Numbered from the stretch's first letter, positions 6,763 to 16,660 are shown. The stretch is DNA of 64,000 nucleotides from an uncultured Alistipes sp. (GCA_944326855.1 CALVFO010000026.1:62001-126000); one strand, 5' to 3'. The notes: generated by a model not told the origin, from the sequence alone. A program made the numbers and translations.

Positions 6763-9674
6763 TGAAATCGAACCTTGACCCCGGAACGAAGAGAGAGAGG
6801 CGATACGACAGGTATCGCAACGTGCGGTTGTTCGGCGGATGTCTGTTGGCGGCTTGTTTGTATGCCTTTTCTGCGCAGGCCCAGTATTATGATCAGGGGC
6901 GTTCGCCAGCCTCGATCCGTTGGAAACAGAGTCCGATCGTTTCGGAACGAATCATCTATCCGGATTATTATCAACAGGGAGCGGCTCGTGTGGCGGCTTA
7001 TCTGGATACGATCCGTCCCTATATTACCTATGGGTTTACGCATGAACCGCTGAAAATTCCCGTTATTCTCCACACCCAGAACATGATGGCCAACGGCCTG
7101 GTGTTGTGGGCTCCCAAACGGATCGAAATGCGGACGATTCCCGATCAGAAACTCTATGCCATGCCCTGGCTTAAACAGCTCTCGGTGCATGAGTATCGGC
7201 ATGCTGTGCAGTACGGGAATCTCTATCAGGGTTTTATGAAACCGTTGGGATGGTTCATCGGAGAACAGTCCGGCCTGATCAGTTCGGCTTTGGTGCCCAT
7301 CTGGATGCTCGAAGGAGATGCCACCATGGCCGAAACCCAATTTTCGTCTTTCGGACGAGCCTTGCAACCCTCCTTTACCCTCGAGTATCGAGCCTACCTG
7401 ACCGAAGGAACACCCCGAAAATTCCGACGCGACAAATGGTTTTGTGGCTCCTATCGGGATTTTATCCCCGATCATTATCAGTTGGGGTATCAGCTGACCG
7501 CCTGGTCGCGTGAACGGTACGGAGACGATATCTGGGACCGTGTCATACAATACGCTTCGAAAAGACCCTATACACTGGCTACGACCCGTATCGCCTTGGG
7601 CAAATATTATAAAACTTCCTCGAGTCGGATTTTCGACCAGACGTTCGAGGATTTGCGCGCCTTTTGGCTCTCCCTGCCGCAAACGCCCAACAGTTCGACC
7701 CTGATCGAAACCCCGACAACCAGTTATACGACTTACAGCGCCCCGATGCCGCTGAACGATACGACACTGTTGGCGTTCAAAACCGACCTCGATCGTCCGA
7801 ATCGTCTGGTGAGCGTCGACCCCCGAACGGGATCCGAAAAGACGTTGACTTATACGGGTTCGATCAGTACGCCTCCCGTATTGCGGGACAGCGTGGTGTG
7901 GTGGACCGAGTTTCAAAGCAGCCTGTATTGGGATCAGCGGGTCTTTTCCCGGGCTGTCGGATACGACCTGCGGACCCAGCGACAAAAAAGATTGCGCGAC
8001 CGGAAAAACGCCCTCTACGTGACCCCTCTGCCCGGAGGCGAAGTGGTGACGGTTGGGTACGACTATACGGGGCGTTATCGGCTGGATTGGAACGGTGGCC
8101 GATCGCTTCCGCTTCCGGATACCCTGTCGGTTCATGGCTTGGCTTATGACGAACAAACCGGAACCCTGGCCCTGTTGGGGCTGAGCGATGCCGGAATGGC
8201 CTTTTATCGGGTCGATACGCTGTCGGGAACGCTGGAAACGATGAATCGCCCTTCCTACTCTACGGTGTACAACCTGCGGGCCGGGAACGGCAAACTCAGC
8301 TACAACTCCATTCGTTCGGGGAAGGACGAAATTCATCTGTACGACCTGGAAACCCGACAGGAATACCGTCTGAGCTCTTCTCGCTACGGATCGGTCTCTC
8401 CTTCGGCGCCCGATTCTTCCGGCCTGTTTTATTTGACGACCTACACCCGGGACGGATACCGTCTGGCTCGTCAGACGCTTCGGCCCGATTCGTTGCAGCC
8501 GGTCCCCTATTCGCGTTTGCCCGAAAATGTGGTCAATCCGCCCCGTCGCCGATGGGCGATGCCCGATATGAACCGGGTCCCGACCTTGACTCCTCCGGCG
8601 GATACCTCTTTGGTCCAGAAACCGTATCGGAAAAATCTCAACCTGTTCCGGGTTCACAGCTGGATGCCACTGAGCTTCAATCCATTTCAGATCGTCGAAG
8701 AAAATAAGGTGGAAATCAATGCGGGAGCGACCCTCATGAGCCAGAACCTCTTGAGCAATACGACAGCCACCTTTTCCTACGCTTATTCGTGCGATGCCGG
8801 TCATATGGCCCGAACCCGGATCAATTATGAAGGGTTGGCTCCGAAATTCGAAGTGGCGGCCGAATACAGCCAATATAACCGACTCATGTACGGGTTCGAC
8901 GAGCAGACCTCCATGCCTTCCTCTCTGCTCAAAACCCATTTCCAACTCGAAGCATCGGCCTATTTGCCGATGTACCTCTCTTCGGGGAGTCGTTTGAGGG
9001 TATTGACACCCCGTCTCGAATTGCTTTATTTCAACGCCCTGCTCTACGATCCGGTTCGGAAACGGACGGATACGGGTTTGAGTCGGCTGGTCTGGGAATT
9101 GAATTATGTGGAACAAAGTCGTTTGGCCCATCGCGATTTCCTGCCCCGCTGGGGATATGCGTTTAAAGTTTCGGGGGTGTTGGCTCCGTTTCGCGGTGAT
9201 TTCGGAACGGTCTATTCGCTTTTCGGCCGCCTCTATTTGCCGGGTGTTGCAGCGCATCACAGCCTGATGTTGCGCGGCAATCTCCAGTACCAGAATCAGG
9301 AAACCTATCAGTTCTACTATAAGGATCTTTTCCCGAGAGGGGCCCGCTACACATGGGCCGCCGCCCGTTATGCCGCTTTTTCGGCCGATTACCAACTTCC
9401 GCTGTGCTATCCCGACTGGGGTATCAACAGCCTCGTTTATTTTAACCGGATCCGTCTGAAAGCCTATTTCGATTATGCCCGTTACCAGGGAATGGTTTCC
9501 GCAGAGACGGGCCGGGCCCGAATGCATACGTTGCATTCGTATGGAGGGGAAATATTTTTCGACATGCGCCTCGTGAGAATGCCGGTCAACGATACCTCCG
9601 TCGGGATCTATGTGTATAAACCCAGCGACCGTCGAGGGGTGGTCGGCGGAATACATCTGACCCTGCCGCTGTAA
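6762..9674 (+). CDS. Large exported outer-membrane protein with HEXXH metalloprotease-like domain
   Basis: A 970-residue protein with a hydrophobic segment at about 22-40 ending in SAQAQ, consistent with a signal peptide. Near the N-terminus H143-E-Y-R-H147 is a zinc-protease HEXXH motif. The WMLEGDATMAE stretch 37 residues later supplies a plausible third ligand, E184, as in gluzincins. The middle (about 220-590) has repeated strand-turn units resembling a beta-propeller or TolB-like repeat. The C-terminal third is rich in alternating hydrophobic strands with aromatic ends and resembles an outer-membrane beta-barrel. It is the last gene of the lpxK run and overlaps the previous stop by one base. 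Substrate and activity are unknown; protease function is inferred only from the motif. Confidence 0.8.
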   Translation: MKSNLDPGTKRERRYDRYRNVRLFGGCLLAACLYAFSAQAQYYDQGRSPASIRWKQSPIVSERIIYPDYYQQGAARVAAYLDTIRPYITYGFTHEPLKIPVILHTQNMMANGLVLWAPKRIEMRTIPDQKLYAMPWLKQLSVHEYRHAVQYGNLYQGFMKPLGWFIGEQSGLISSALVPIWMLEGDATMAETQFSSFGRALQPSFTLEYRAYLTEGTPRKFRRDKWFCGSYRDFIPDHYQLGYQLTAWSRERYGDDIWDRVIQYASKRPYTLATTRIALGKYYKTSSSRIFDQTFEDLRAFWLSLPQTPNSSTLIETPTTSYTTYSAPMPLNDTTLLAFKTDLDRPNRLVSVDPRTGSEKTLTYTGSISTPPVLRDSVVWWTEFQSSLYWDQRVFSRAVGYDLRTQRQKRLRDRKNALYVTPLPGGEVVTVGYDYTGRYRLDWNGGRSLPLPDTLSVHGLAYDEQTGTLALLGLSDAGMAFYRVDTLSGTLETMNRPSYSTVYNLRAGNGKLSYNSIRSGKDEIHLYDLETRQEYRLSSSRYGSVSPSAPDSSGLFYLTTYTRDGYRLARQTLRPDSLQPVPYSRLPENVVNPPRRRWAMPDMNRVPTLTPPADTSLVQKPYRKNLNLFRVHSWMPLSFNPFQIVEENKVEINAGATLMSQNLLSNTTATFSYAYSCDAGHMARTRINYEGLAPKFEVAAEYSQYNRLMYGFDEQTSMPSSLLKTHFQLEASAYLPMYLSSGSRLRVLTPRLELLYFNALLYDPVRKRTDTGLSRLVWELNYVEQSRLAHRDFLPRWGYAFKVSGVLAPFRGDFGTVYSLFGRLYLPGVAAHHSLMLRGNLQYQNQETYQFYYKDLFPRGARYTWAAARYAAFSADYQLPLCYPDWGINSLVYFNRIRLKAYFDYARYQGMVSAETGRARMHTLHSYGGEIFFDMRLVRMPVNDTSVGIYVYKPSDRRGVVGGIHLTLPL

Positions 9675-9710
9675 AACGATGGGGTTCGGGAAATCGATCC
9701 CTCCTGGCAT

Positions 9711-9748
9711 AGCAGGCCCTGCCTCCGAATACGGAGGCAGGGCCTGCT
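9711..9748. terminator. Long hairpin between convergent genes
   Basis: A perfect 17-base stem (9711-9727 with 9732-9748) and a 4-base loop lie between the stop codons of the convergent outer-membrane-protein and DJ-1 genes. There is no immediate T tract, but position and strength suggest a bidirectional terminator. Confidence 0.55.
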
Positions 9749-9764
9749 CGATTCGACACCCTTT

Positions 9765-10292
9765 TTATCGAAGCATGTCAAGCAGGTGGGGTATCAGGGT
9801 CGGCAGTTCTTTTTCATCCCGGGCCGTCAGAATCCGCCCGTCGATTTCAAACGCCGCATCGGTTGGAATACCTTGCCGAATAGCCGGTTTGGCCAAAGGA
9901 TGTACGGCGACTTTACAGCCTCGGATCGTGTCGCACTTTTCAAACATCAGGGCGGCCGCACAGTGTCCGACCAACAGTTTACCGGCCGCTCCGAACGTAC
10001 GGATCACCGCTAACATATCCTGATTGTAAGAAGCCGAAACCTGTTCGGCAAAACGGGGAATGGCATCCCCACAAGCGAATACCAGAGCGTCGTATTCCGA
10101 TTCGTGTCCTTTCAATCGGTCGATCGTATCGTCCAGCGTGAGGGATACGCCCGAATTGGTCTTGATGTGCGGGGTGTCGGCTACCGAAAACGTGCGAAAC
10201 GGAATTTTGTTTTCGAAAAAAGACTCCAAATAGGTAAACAGGCCCATCCCGTTGACAGGATTGACGGCCAATACAGCTACTTTTTTTGTCAT
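9765..10292 (-). CDS. DJ-1/PfpI-family protein
   Basis: A 175-residue single-domain protein of the DJ-1/PfpI superfamily with a class-I glutamine-amidotransferase-like fold. The expected nucleophile is C111 in the elbow VGHCAAALMFE. An N-terminal strand (KKVAVLAVNPVNG) and a second strand-elbow (ALVFACGDA, with another cysteine, C74) are visible. Members act as chaperones, deglycase-like enzymes or amidases in oxidative stress; the exact activity cannot be told. It is transcribed divergently from an HxlR regulator, which in this arrangement often controls the partner. Confidence 0.85.
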   Translation of the reverse strand: MTKKVAVLAVNPVNGMGLFTYLESFFENKIPFRTFSVADTPHIKTNSGVSLTLDDTIDRLKGHESEYDALVFACGDAIPRFAEQVSASYNQDMLAVIRTFGAAGKLLVGHCAAALMFEKCDTIRGCKVAVHPLAKPAIRQGIPTDAAFEIDGRILTARDEKELPTLIPHLLDMLR

Positions 10293-10316
10293 GATTACGG
10301 GTTTTAAGTAAAACGA

Positions 10317-10346
10317 TACTTTTGTTCGATAAGTTGGTTACTTTTG
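10317..10346 (+). promoter_or_regulatory. Two tandem TACTTTTG elements in the DJ-1/HxlR divergent region
   Basis: TACTTTTG occurs at 10317-10324 and again at 10339-10346, 22 bases apart. Each fits the Bacteroidota -7 consensus. They lie about 100 bases before the HxlR start and may be its promoters, or a repeated regulator site. Confidence 0.4.
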
Positions 10347-10442
10347 TAGTGTAAAGATATTCCTTTCGGAAGCTCTTCGCAAGAGGGCACATCCGAGGAA
10401 GATACTTACCTGTGAGTAACGAATATTGACAGAGAGAGCACT

Positions 10443-10841
10443 ATGGACGAAAGAAAAATCAAAAATTTTCATCATGAGGGAGAGTGTCCGGTTCGGGACA
10501 TATTGTGTCGTTTCGGAGACAAATGGTCGGTATTGGTACTGGTGTCGCTGAAGGTGAACGGAACCTTGCGTTTCAGTGAACTGGCTCGGTCTTTGGGCGA
10601 TATTTCGCAACGTATGTTGACTGTGACGTTGCGTTCGCTCGAGCAGGATGGTTTGGTTGAGCGGACGTTGTATGCCGAGGTTCCGCCTCGGGTGGAGTAT
10701 GCCCTTACGGAAATGGGTAGGGATTTGATGCCCCATATCGAAAGTCTGATTGCATGGAGTCTCGACCATACGTCCCAGATTTTGTCGAACCGGGAACAGT
10801 TTCGGGCATCATCACCGATCTCGAAACCGAGCGCTGAATAG
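10443..10841 (+). CDS. HxlR-family winged-helix transcriptional regulator
   Basis: A 132-residue MarR/HxlR-type regulator. The family pattern is clear: CPVRDILCRFGDKWSVLVLVSL in the first helices, a recognition region FSELARSLGDISQRMLTVTLRSLEQDGLV and the wing ERTLYAEVPPRVEYALTEMG. Two cysteines (about 16 and 23) near the N-terminus are possible redox sensors, as in several HxlR proteins that answer electrophiles. It diverges from the DJ-1/PfpI gene, so a thiol-stress response pair is likely, though this is inferred. A small terminator follows. Confidence 0.92.
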   Translation: MDERKIKNFHHEGECPVRDILCRFGDKWSVLVLVSLKVNGTLRFSELARSLGDISQRMLTVTLRSLEQDGLVERTLYAEVPPRVEYALTEMGRDLMPHIESLIAWSLDHTSQILSNREQFRASSPISKPSAE

Positions 10842-10874
10842 AGCTGATCGAATGGGGTGCTAATCTGGAAAAAT

Positions 10875-10904
10875 ACCCTTTATAGGCACTAGAGAAGGGT
10901 TTTT
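10875..10904 (+). terminator. Weak terminator after the HxlR gene
   Basis: ACCCTT (10875-10880) pairs with AAGGGT (10895-10900) across a 14-base loop and is followed by TTTT. Confidence 0.5.
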
Positions 10905-11528
10905 GCAATGATCGTGTGGTAACAGATTGTTACTTTATGGAAAAATTCTTTGTCAAGTTGATTTAGAAGAATCAGCGTTTTCAAAAGGTTGTTTATTTTA
11001 TATGCTTATTTAATAGGATATTATAAGATAGATCATGATAGTTTTTGATGAAAAAGAGAGGCTTATATGAGAGTGTTTGCAAGTAATTTCTAATAAATTT
11101 TAATAAAAAAACAAGATGAGTTTTAATCTGTAAAATCTGCCTATAAACCATAATATTAGTGAATTATATAACAAATTGATTTATTTTTCTTATGTATTTA
11201 TACGTCTGAACTTTTTTTTGTTTTTAGTGTTTGTTATTTTGAAAAAATAAAGGTAAGTTCGTATAGATGTACGTTTATCCTTGTCCTTGTGTTGATGAGT
11301 GTGCCTATCAGTTGATTACTCACAGTTTGATACAACAGGGGTTTTTGAGGTAACCGTGCGTCAATGGAGGAGTTAATCCAACCTCATTCTAACGATTTTA
11401 CTAACTGACTAACCTAATTTGATCACGACCGCTTTCCTTCCTCTATTTCCTTCGTAATACATCGTTGAGTCCGCAGTGATGCTATTGTCCTAAACTTAAT
11501 CATATTACTAATCATTAATCCATCTGTT
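10905..11528. other. AT-rich leader upstream of susC
   Basis: About 620 bases with no convincing gene, markedly more AT-rich than its surroundings. I searched the plus strand for TAnnTTTG and found only imperfect versions, such as TATTTTG near 11235 and TAATTTG near 11415. Control may therefore use an alternative sigma factor or a PUL regulator encoded elsewhere. A long susC leader could also carry a regulatory RNA, but no clear conserved structure was recognised. Confidence 0.4.
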
Positions 11529-14500
11529 ATGAATGTATTGTTACGCTCCATGCTGACATGCCTGATGGTCGTGTTCAGCGTGATGACAGTTCAAGCACAG
11601 CAACGGACCTATTCCGGGACTGTGACGGGAGCCGATGACGGACAACCCATTATCGGAGCCAATGTGATGGTAGAAGGTTCGACCCAAGGAACTTCCACCG
11701 GTGTGGATGGTTCTTTCTCCATCAAAGTGCCTCAGGGCAGCAAGTTGGTGTTCAGTTTTTTGGGCATGAAAACCCAAACCGTGGTGACCGGTGCGTCCAC
11801 CACGATTAATGTGGTTCTCAAAAGCGATGCCACTTCACTGGAAGATGTGGTGGTGGTAGCCTTCGGTACAGCCAAGAAAAAAGACTTGACCGGATCGATG
11901 AGCGCGATCGATTCGGACATTATCGATCGTCAGTCGAACTCGACCTTGTCGAAAGCCCTCGAAGGGGCTATCCCCGGCGTGCAGTATACGGCACTCGACG
12001 GACAGCCCGGTAAAGATGCTCAGATTGTGATTCGTGGGGTCGGTTCGGCCAATTCGAGCAACAGTGCGCTGATCGTTATCGACGGGGTGCCTGCCACCTC
12101 GGACGATGCATTGTCCATGTTGAACCCTCGGGATATCGAGTCGATGGTCGTGTCGAAAGATGCCGCTTCGAATGCCTTGTACGGTTCGCGCGGGGCCAAC
12201 GGGGTGATCCTGATCACCACCCGCAAAGGGCAGTCGGGTGCTCCGAAAATTACCCTGGATGCCAAGTGGGGGATCAACCAGGTGGGGCCTTTCAAGCTGG
12301 ATAAGATTACCGACTACGCCGACATTTATGAATACAACTGGAAGTCGCTCTACAATGCGGCCCGCTATCGTAACTTCAATGACTCCAAAGGGATTACGAC
12401 CAATGTGCAGAATCCCAATATGAGCCATGAAGATGCGGCTCTGTTCGCCAGCCAGCACCTGTTCGACTGGGACGGGAATACCAACCCCAATAATCCATCT
12501 TTCAAACGAAACGGCCTGGGGAACTATATGGCTTATTACGTGCCGGGAGCCAACTATACTCCTTCGGGGGACCTGACCAGTTCGACCATGACCGGTGCCT
12601 ATCTGGTGAATCCGGACGGTAAAATCAATCCGGAAGCTCAACTTTTGTGGCGGGACAACTGGGAAGACGAATTCCTGAAAAATACCTTCCGTCAGGAATA
12701 CAACCTGTCGGCCTCGGGAGCGGTAGAAAACAAAGTCGATTATTATGTTTCGCTGGGTTACCTGTCGGATCCCTCTTATATCAAGGGATCGGATTTCAAC
12801 CGTTACAGCGCTCGAAGCAATATTAACTTCCAGGCGACCAAATGGTTGCGTGCAGGTATCAACTTCGTGTACGCCAGACGTGAACGTCAGCAGGCTCCTA
12901 CCCGTTGGGGATGGAATGCCGGGGACTCGGGAGAAAACCCCTTCTACTGGATCAACGGGATGGAAGCCGTCAAACCGATCTGGGCACATGATGAAAACGG
13001 CGATATTATCCTGGATGATCAAGGCAACAGAACCTACGACTTCGGGACCGGCGAAACCTATTCACCGCTGGGAGATACCCGTCGTGCCATTTCCGGTTCT
13101 TCGGTCGGTCGTAACCTTGGTCACTTCCTCTCGAACGACCGCTGGACGTTGATTACCAATGACCTTTCGGGTCGTGGTTATTTGGAAGCCACTTTCTTGA
13201 AAGACTTCAAGTTTACCACCAATCTCTCGGTAGATTATTGGGGTAACTATCAGAAACGTTATTACAACCAAACGGCCAGTGCCGGTGCCGGTACCTCAGG
13301 ATCGTTGCGTCAGGATATGAAAAACAGTACGTCGATCAATACGCAACAGTTATTGAACTGGTCTCATGATTATGGTAAACACCATGTCGATGCTTTGTTG
13401 GGTCACGAATATACCCGGGATAACTACCGGAACATGTGGATCCGCCAGACTCACTCGCTGATTCCGGGATTCGATGCTCCTGCCAACTTTATTGGATCGA
13501 GCAATGCCGCCAACTATCTGGGTGGATCGCCCTTCTCATCGGATCAGAGCATCTCGGCTCTGGAAGGTTACTTCTTCCGTGGTAACTACAACTATGACAG
13601 CAAATATTATCTGTCGGCCAGTCTGCGTTTCGACGGTACGTCGCGTTTCCGTGACAACACCAAACGTTGGGGTACTTTCTGGTCAGTTGGGGGTGCATGG
13701 CGTCTCTCCCGTGAAGCCTGGATGCAGGATGCTACCTGGATCGATGACCTCAAATTGCGTGTCAGCTACGGTACCATGGGGAATGCCAGTGGTGTGGGCC
13801 TCTATTCCGGGTATAACCTGTGGAGCTTCACGAATGCCAGCACCGACCTGGTCAATCAGCAAGTTTATCAGATTGCACGCGGTACTTTGGGAAATCCCAA
13901 TCTGACCTGGGAAACCATCAGCACCCTTGACGTAGGGGTTGACTTCCGGTTCTGGGATCGTTTCTGGGGTACGATCGTGTACTATCGTCGTCTGACCGAT
14001 GACATGATCTACAACCGTCCGGTAGCGGCTTCCGTAGGGGTGACCTCCCTGACCGCCAATGCCGCATCGATGCTCAATGCCGGTCTGGAAGTGGAATTGG
14101 GCGTGAATATTATCCAGAACGAAAATGCACTGTGGACCTTCAACATGAACTTTGCCCACAACAAAAATACCTTGAAGAGCCTGCCCGAAGGGGTGATCGA
14201 TCCGGAAATCGGATACATCGAAGAAAGCCACACCGACGGGAAAAACAACCTGCAGTTCCGTCGTTCGATCGGCAAATCGTACTACAACATGCAGACCTAC
14301 AAATATGCCGGTATAGATCCGAATTCGGGGCTGGCACTGTATTATCACAAAGTGACCGAAGACGATCACTCGGCCGGACGTTTCACCGATACACCGGTAG
14401 GTGGCGATGTGACGACAACCGACTATACGCTGGCTTCGACCTATGACATGGGTGATGCACTGCCTAAACTGACCGGTGGGTTCGGAACCTCGTTCCGTTA

Positions 14501-14984
14501 TAAAAACCTCGATTTCTCGGCTCAGTTCGCCTTCCAGATCGGCGGTAAGTTCTTCAGCAGCGAATACGGTTATAACCTCTACTGGCACCAGAACGTGATG
14601 GGAGCTCAGGTTTCCTCCGACCTGCTGAACAATACCTGGACGCCCGAAAATCCCGATGCCGAATTCCCCATCCAGATGGCCGGTCAGTCGGTTTATACTA
14701 CCGGGGTGACGGTGGCTTCGCAGCGTTACACCGACAAAACCTTGTACGATGCTTCGTATCTGAGCTTCAAGAACCTGACTATCGGTTACAGCCTCCCCGA
14801 ACGCTTGATGAAGAAATGGGGCATGGGTGGTATCCGCTTCTATGTATCCGGTGATAACATCGCTCTGGTTTCGGCCAAGAACGGAATCGATCCCCGTATG
14901 TCCATGATCGGTGGTTTCGACGTCGGCTCCATGACGTATCCCGCTATGAGAACCTGGTCTTTGGGTGTAAATGTTACTTTCTAA
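11529..14984 (+). CDS. susC: SusC/RagA-family TonB-dependent outer-membrane transporter
   Basis: A 1151-residue outer-membrane receptor that imports oligosaccharides together with its SusD partner, energised by TonB. A signal peptide (about 1-24, ending VQAQ) is followed by the carboxypeptidase-D regulatory-like domain (about 26-100). The TonB-box region (EDVVVVAFGTAKKKDLTGS) comes next, then the plug (about 120-235, with IRGVGSANSSNSALIVIDGVP and YGSRGANGVILITTRKG), and then a long beta-barrel ending in a terminal strand with final phenylalanine (LGVNVTF). Length is normal for glycan-type SusC. The susD start lies 12 bases after the stop. Four trehalase-like hydrolases downstream suggest alpha-glucosidic oligosaccharides as cargo, which is inference. 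Confidence 0.95.
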   Translation: MNVLLRSMLTCLMVVFSVMTVQAQQRTYSGTVTGADDGQPIIGANVMVEGSTQGTSTGVDGSFSIKVPQGSKLVFSFLGMKTQTVVTGASTTINVVLKSDATSLEDVVVVAFGTAKKKDLTGSMSAIDSDIIDRQSNSTLSKALEGAIPGVQYTALDGQPGKDAQIVIRGVGSANSSNSALIVIDGVPATSDDALSMLNPRDIESMVVSKDAASNALYGSRGANGVILITTRKGQSGAPKITLDAKWGINQVGPFKLDKITDYADIYEYNWKSLYNAARYRNFNDSKGITTNVQNPNMSHEDAALFASQHLFDWDGNTNPNNPSFKRNGLGNYMAYYVPGANYTPSGDLTSSTMTGAYLVNPDGKINPEAQLLWRDNWEDEFLKNTFRQEYNLSASGAVENKVDYYVSLGYLSDPSYIKGSDFNRYSARSNINFQATKWLRAGINFVYARRERQQAPTRWGWNAGDSGENPFYWINGMEAVKPIWAHDENGDIILDDQGNRTYDFGTGETYSPLGDTRRAISGSSVGRNLGHFLSNDRWTLITNDLSGRGYLEATFLKDFKFTTNLSVDYWGNYQKRYYNQTASAGAGTSGSLRQDMKNSTSINTQQLLNWSHDYGKHHVDALLGHEYTRDNYRNMWIRQTHSLIPGFDAPANFIGSSNAANYLGGSPFSSDQSISALEGYFFRGNYNYDSKYYLSASLRFDGTSRFRDNTKRWGTFWSVGGAWRLSREAWMQDATWIDDLKLRVSYGTMGNASGVGLYSGYNLWSFTNASTDLVNQQVYQIARGTLGNPNLTWETISTLDVGVDFRFWDRFWGTIVYYRRLTDDMIYNRPVAASVGVTSLTANAASMLNAGLEVELGVNIIQNENALWTFNMNFAHNKNTLKSLPEGVIDPEIGYIEESHTDGKNNLQFRRSIGKSYYNMQTYKYAGIDPNSGLALYYHKVTEDDHSAGRFTDTPVGGDVTTTDYTLASTYDMGDALPKLTGGFGTSFRYKNLDFSAQFAFQIGGKFFSSEYGYNLYWHQNVMGAQVSSDLLNNTWTPENPDAEFPIQMAGQSVYTTGVTVASQRYTDKTLYDASYLSFKNLTIGYSLPERLMKKWGMGGIRFYVSGDNIALVSAKNGIDPRMSMIGGFDVGSMTYPAMRTWSLGVNVTF

Positions 14985-14996
14985 ATTTTGTCAGCC

Positions 14997-16604
14997 ATGA
15001 AAAAATATATTGTAACCGTTGCGGTGTTGGGGCTGTTGAGCAGTGCATGTAACAGCAAACTGGATATCACTCCTCCCAACAGTATTACCGACGAGCAGAT
15101 CAATGAAGTGCTCGATGAAAATCTGATCACCATCGCGAAACCCATGGCGGATGCTTTGCCCAGTATTTTCTGGCAGGGAGTGCCGGGCGGCGATTTCCGA
15201 ATCTCGGATCTGACATCGATGCATCTGTGGGCGATGAATGTCAAATCCAACGACGTTGTTTTTATGGGCAATACGAGTGATGCCTATAATCAGTATGTCA
15301 ATATTACCGAAGCCCAGGGTGGAAGCAACGCCTGGAACGGGAATATGTGGACCTGGATTTATGGACATATCTCGAAATCGGTCAATTCGATGTTGAACCT
15401 GATGGGAGATGTCAAGGAAGAAAACCTCGAAAATGATACGGAACGCCAGCTGGCTTCCTACAAAGCGGCGGGGTTGACCGTGAAAGCCTATCTGTATTTG
15501 TGGTTGATGCAGGTCTGGTCGAATAATTATACCGAAGCCAATGCCGCCGATCTGCCCGGAGTTCCTTATTACGATACGTACGATCCGTATCAGGATCCGC
15601 GTCCCCGGGAACTGGCCTCGACCATCTGGACCACGATTCTGAATGATGCCGCGCAAGCCGTTAAACTGTTCCAGGCTGCCGGTACGGGATTCACCGATGC
15701 GCCCAATGACATCGATCTGGGTGTGGCCTGCATGGTTTGGGCTCGCGTAGCTTATGCGGCCGGCGCCTGGGATCAGGTGATCTCCGCCGTGGATCTGTTG
15801 GAATCCCAATACGACAATCGTTTCATCTCGCCTGAAAACTACATCGGCGATCGTACGGGAGATCCGAACGGTTTCCCGCAGTTTACCGCCTTCTCGCGCG
15901 TGGATGCCGCCATCAATCCCGAAGTGATTTTCGGGGTGCAGGTTTCCAATGTGCTGACCGGTTCTTATGCCGGGTCGAACTTCCCGGGTTGGATGAACTG
16001 CATCGGTGACGATTGCTACGGAGGTTCGCGTCTCGGATTCATGTGCATCGACAAACGTCTTTTCGACCAGATCGAAGCCACCGATATTCGTCGGCAAAAC
16101 TTCCTGGAACAACCGGTACACAACTATTATTTCGGGGAAAAGAGTACCGTAACGGATAATATACCGGCTTATGCCAACCTGAAATTTGCGGCCAAAGTAT
16201 CGCCCGACGGCTCTACGAGCGCTCAATACAAACAGGATATCGTGGTGATGCGCTATTCGGAAGCCGTTCTGCTGAAAGCGGAAGCTCAGGCCCGTCGTGG
16301 AGAAGATGGAGCCGCTCAAGCCACGTTGTCCAAACTGACCACGGCGCGTGGCGCTTCGGCCGTTACCGAAAGCGGCGATGCGTTGATGGCCCGCATTCAG
16401 TTGGAAACCCGCATCGAAATGTGGGGTGAACAGGGTATCGAATGGTTACGCAACAAACGTTGGGGTATCGGTGTCGATCGCCAGAGCGGTTCGACCAACC
16501 ATACCAGTACGGCGGTCGTACCCGCAGGGAACGCCTTTACGTGGCAGATTCCGCTGTGCGAAACGCTGTATAACCACGATATTGAGCAAAATCCGGCTTA
16601 TTAA
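14997..16604 (+). CDS. susD: SusD/RagB-family glycan-binding lipoprotein
   Basis: A 535-residue surface lipoprotein that caps the SusC barrel and binds the glycan. The signal peptide has a lipobox ending at C18 (LLSSAC). The TPR-like helical core is recognisable: AYLYLWLMQVWS, YYDTYDPYQDPRPRELASTIW and, near the C-terminus, MRYSEAVLLKAEAQARRG and ETRIEMWGEQGIEWLRNKRWG. The ATG at 14997 is used; a TTG nine bases upstream is in frame but would spoil the basic N-terminus. A terminator follows, so susCD appears to be transcribed apart from the hydrolases downstream. No SusE/SusF-like binding protein follows. Confidence 0.94.
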   Translation: MKKYIVTVAVLGLLSSACNSKLDITPPNSITDEQINEVLDENLITIAKPMADALPSIFWQGVPGGDFRISDLTSMHLWAMNVKSNDVVFMGNTSDAYNQYVNITEAQGGSNAWNGNMWTWIYGHISKSVNSMLNLMGDVKEENLENDTERQLASYKAAGLTVKAYLYLWLMQVWSNNYTEANAADLPGVPYYDTYDPYQDPRPRELASTIWTTILNDAAQAVKLFQAAGTGFTDAPNDIDLGVACMVWARVAYAAGAWDQVISAVDLLESQYDNRFISPENYIGDRTGDPNGFPQFTAFSRVDAAINPEVIFGVQVSNVLTGSYAGSNFPGWMNCIGDDCYGGSRLGFMCIDKRLFDQIEATDIRRQNFLEQPVHNYYFGEKSTVTDNIPAYANLKFAAKVSPDGSTSAQYKQDIVVMRYSEAVLLKAEAQARRGEDGAAQATLSKLTTARGASAVTESGDALMARIQLETRIEMWGEQGIEWLRNKRWGIGVDRQSGSTNHTSTAVVPAGNAFTWQIPLCETLYNHDIEQNPAY

Positions 16605-16628
16605 CATCTGCTTGTATTCTGTTGGTTC

Positions 16629-16660
16629 GGGGAGGCGGCCTCTGTCGCCTCCCCATTTTT
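16629..16660 (+). terminator. Terminator between susD and the hydrolase cluster
   Basis: A perfect 9-base GC-rich stem (16629-16637 with 16646-16654) and an 8-base loop are followed by ATTTTT. It separates susCD from the four tandem hydrolases. Confidence 0.8.

Noticed and set aside
6735..9710. 991-residue open frame on the minus strand
   Set aside because: It is antisense to the outer-membrane protein gene and is low-complexity, Arg/Gly/His-rich, as expected of the shadow of a GC-biased gene. The plus-strand reading has a signal peptide and coherent motifs.
14988..14996. TTG start for SusD
   Set aside because: The ATG at 14997 gives a normal lipoprotein signal (MKKYIV...SSAC) and the upstream codons add nothing.
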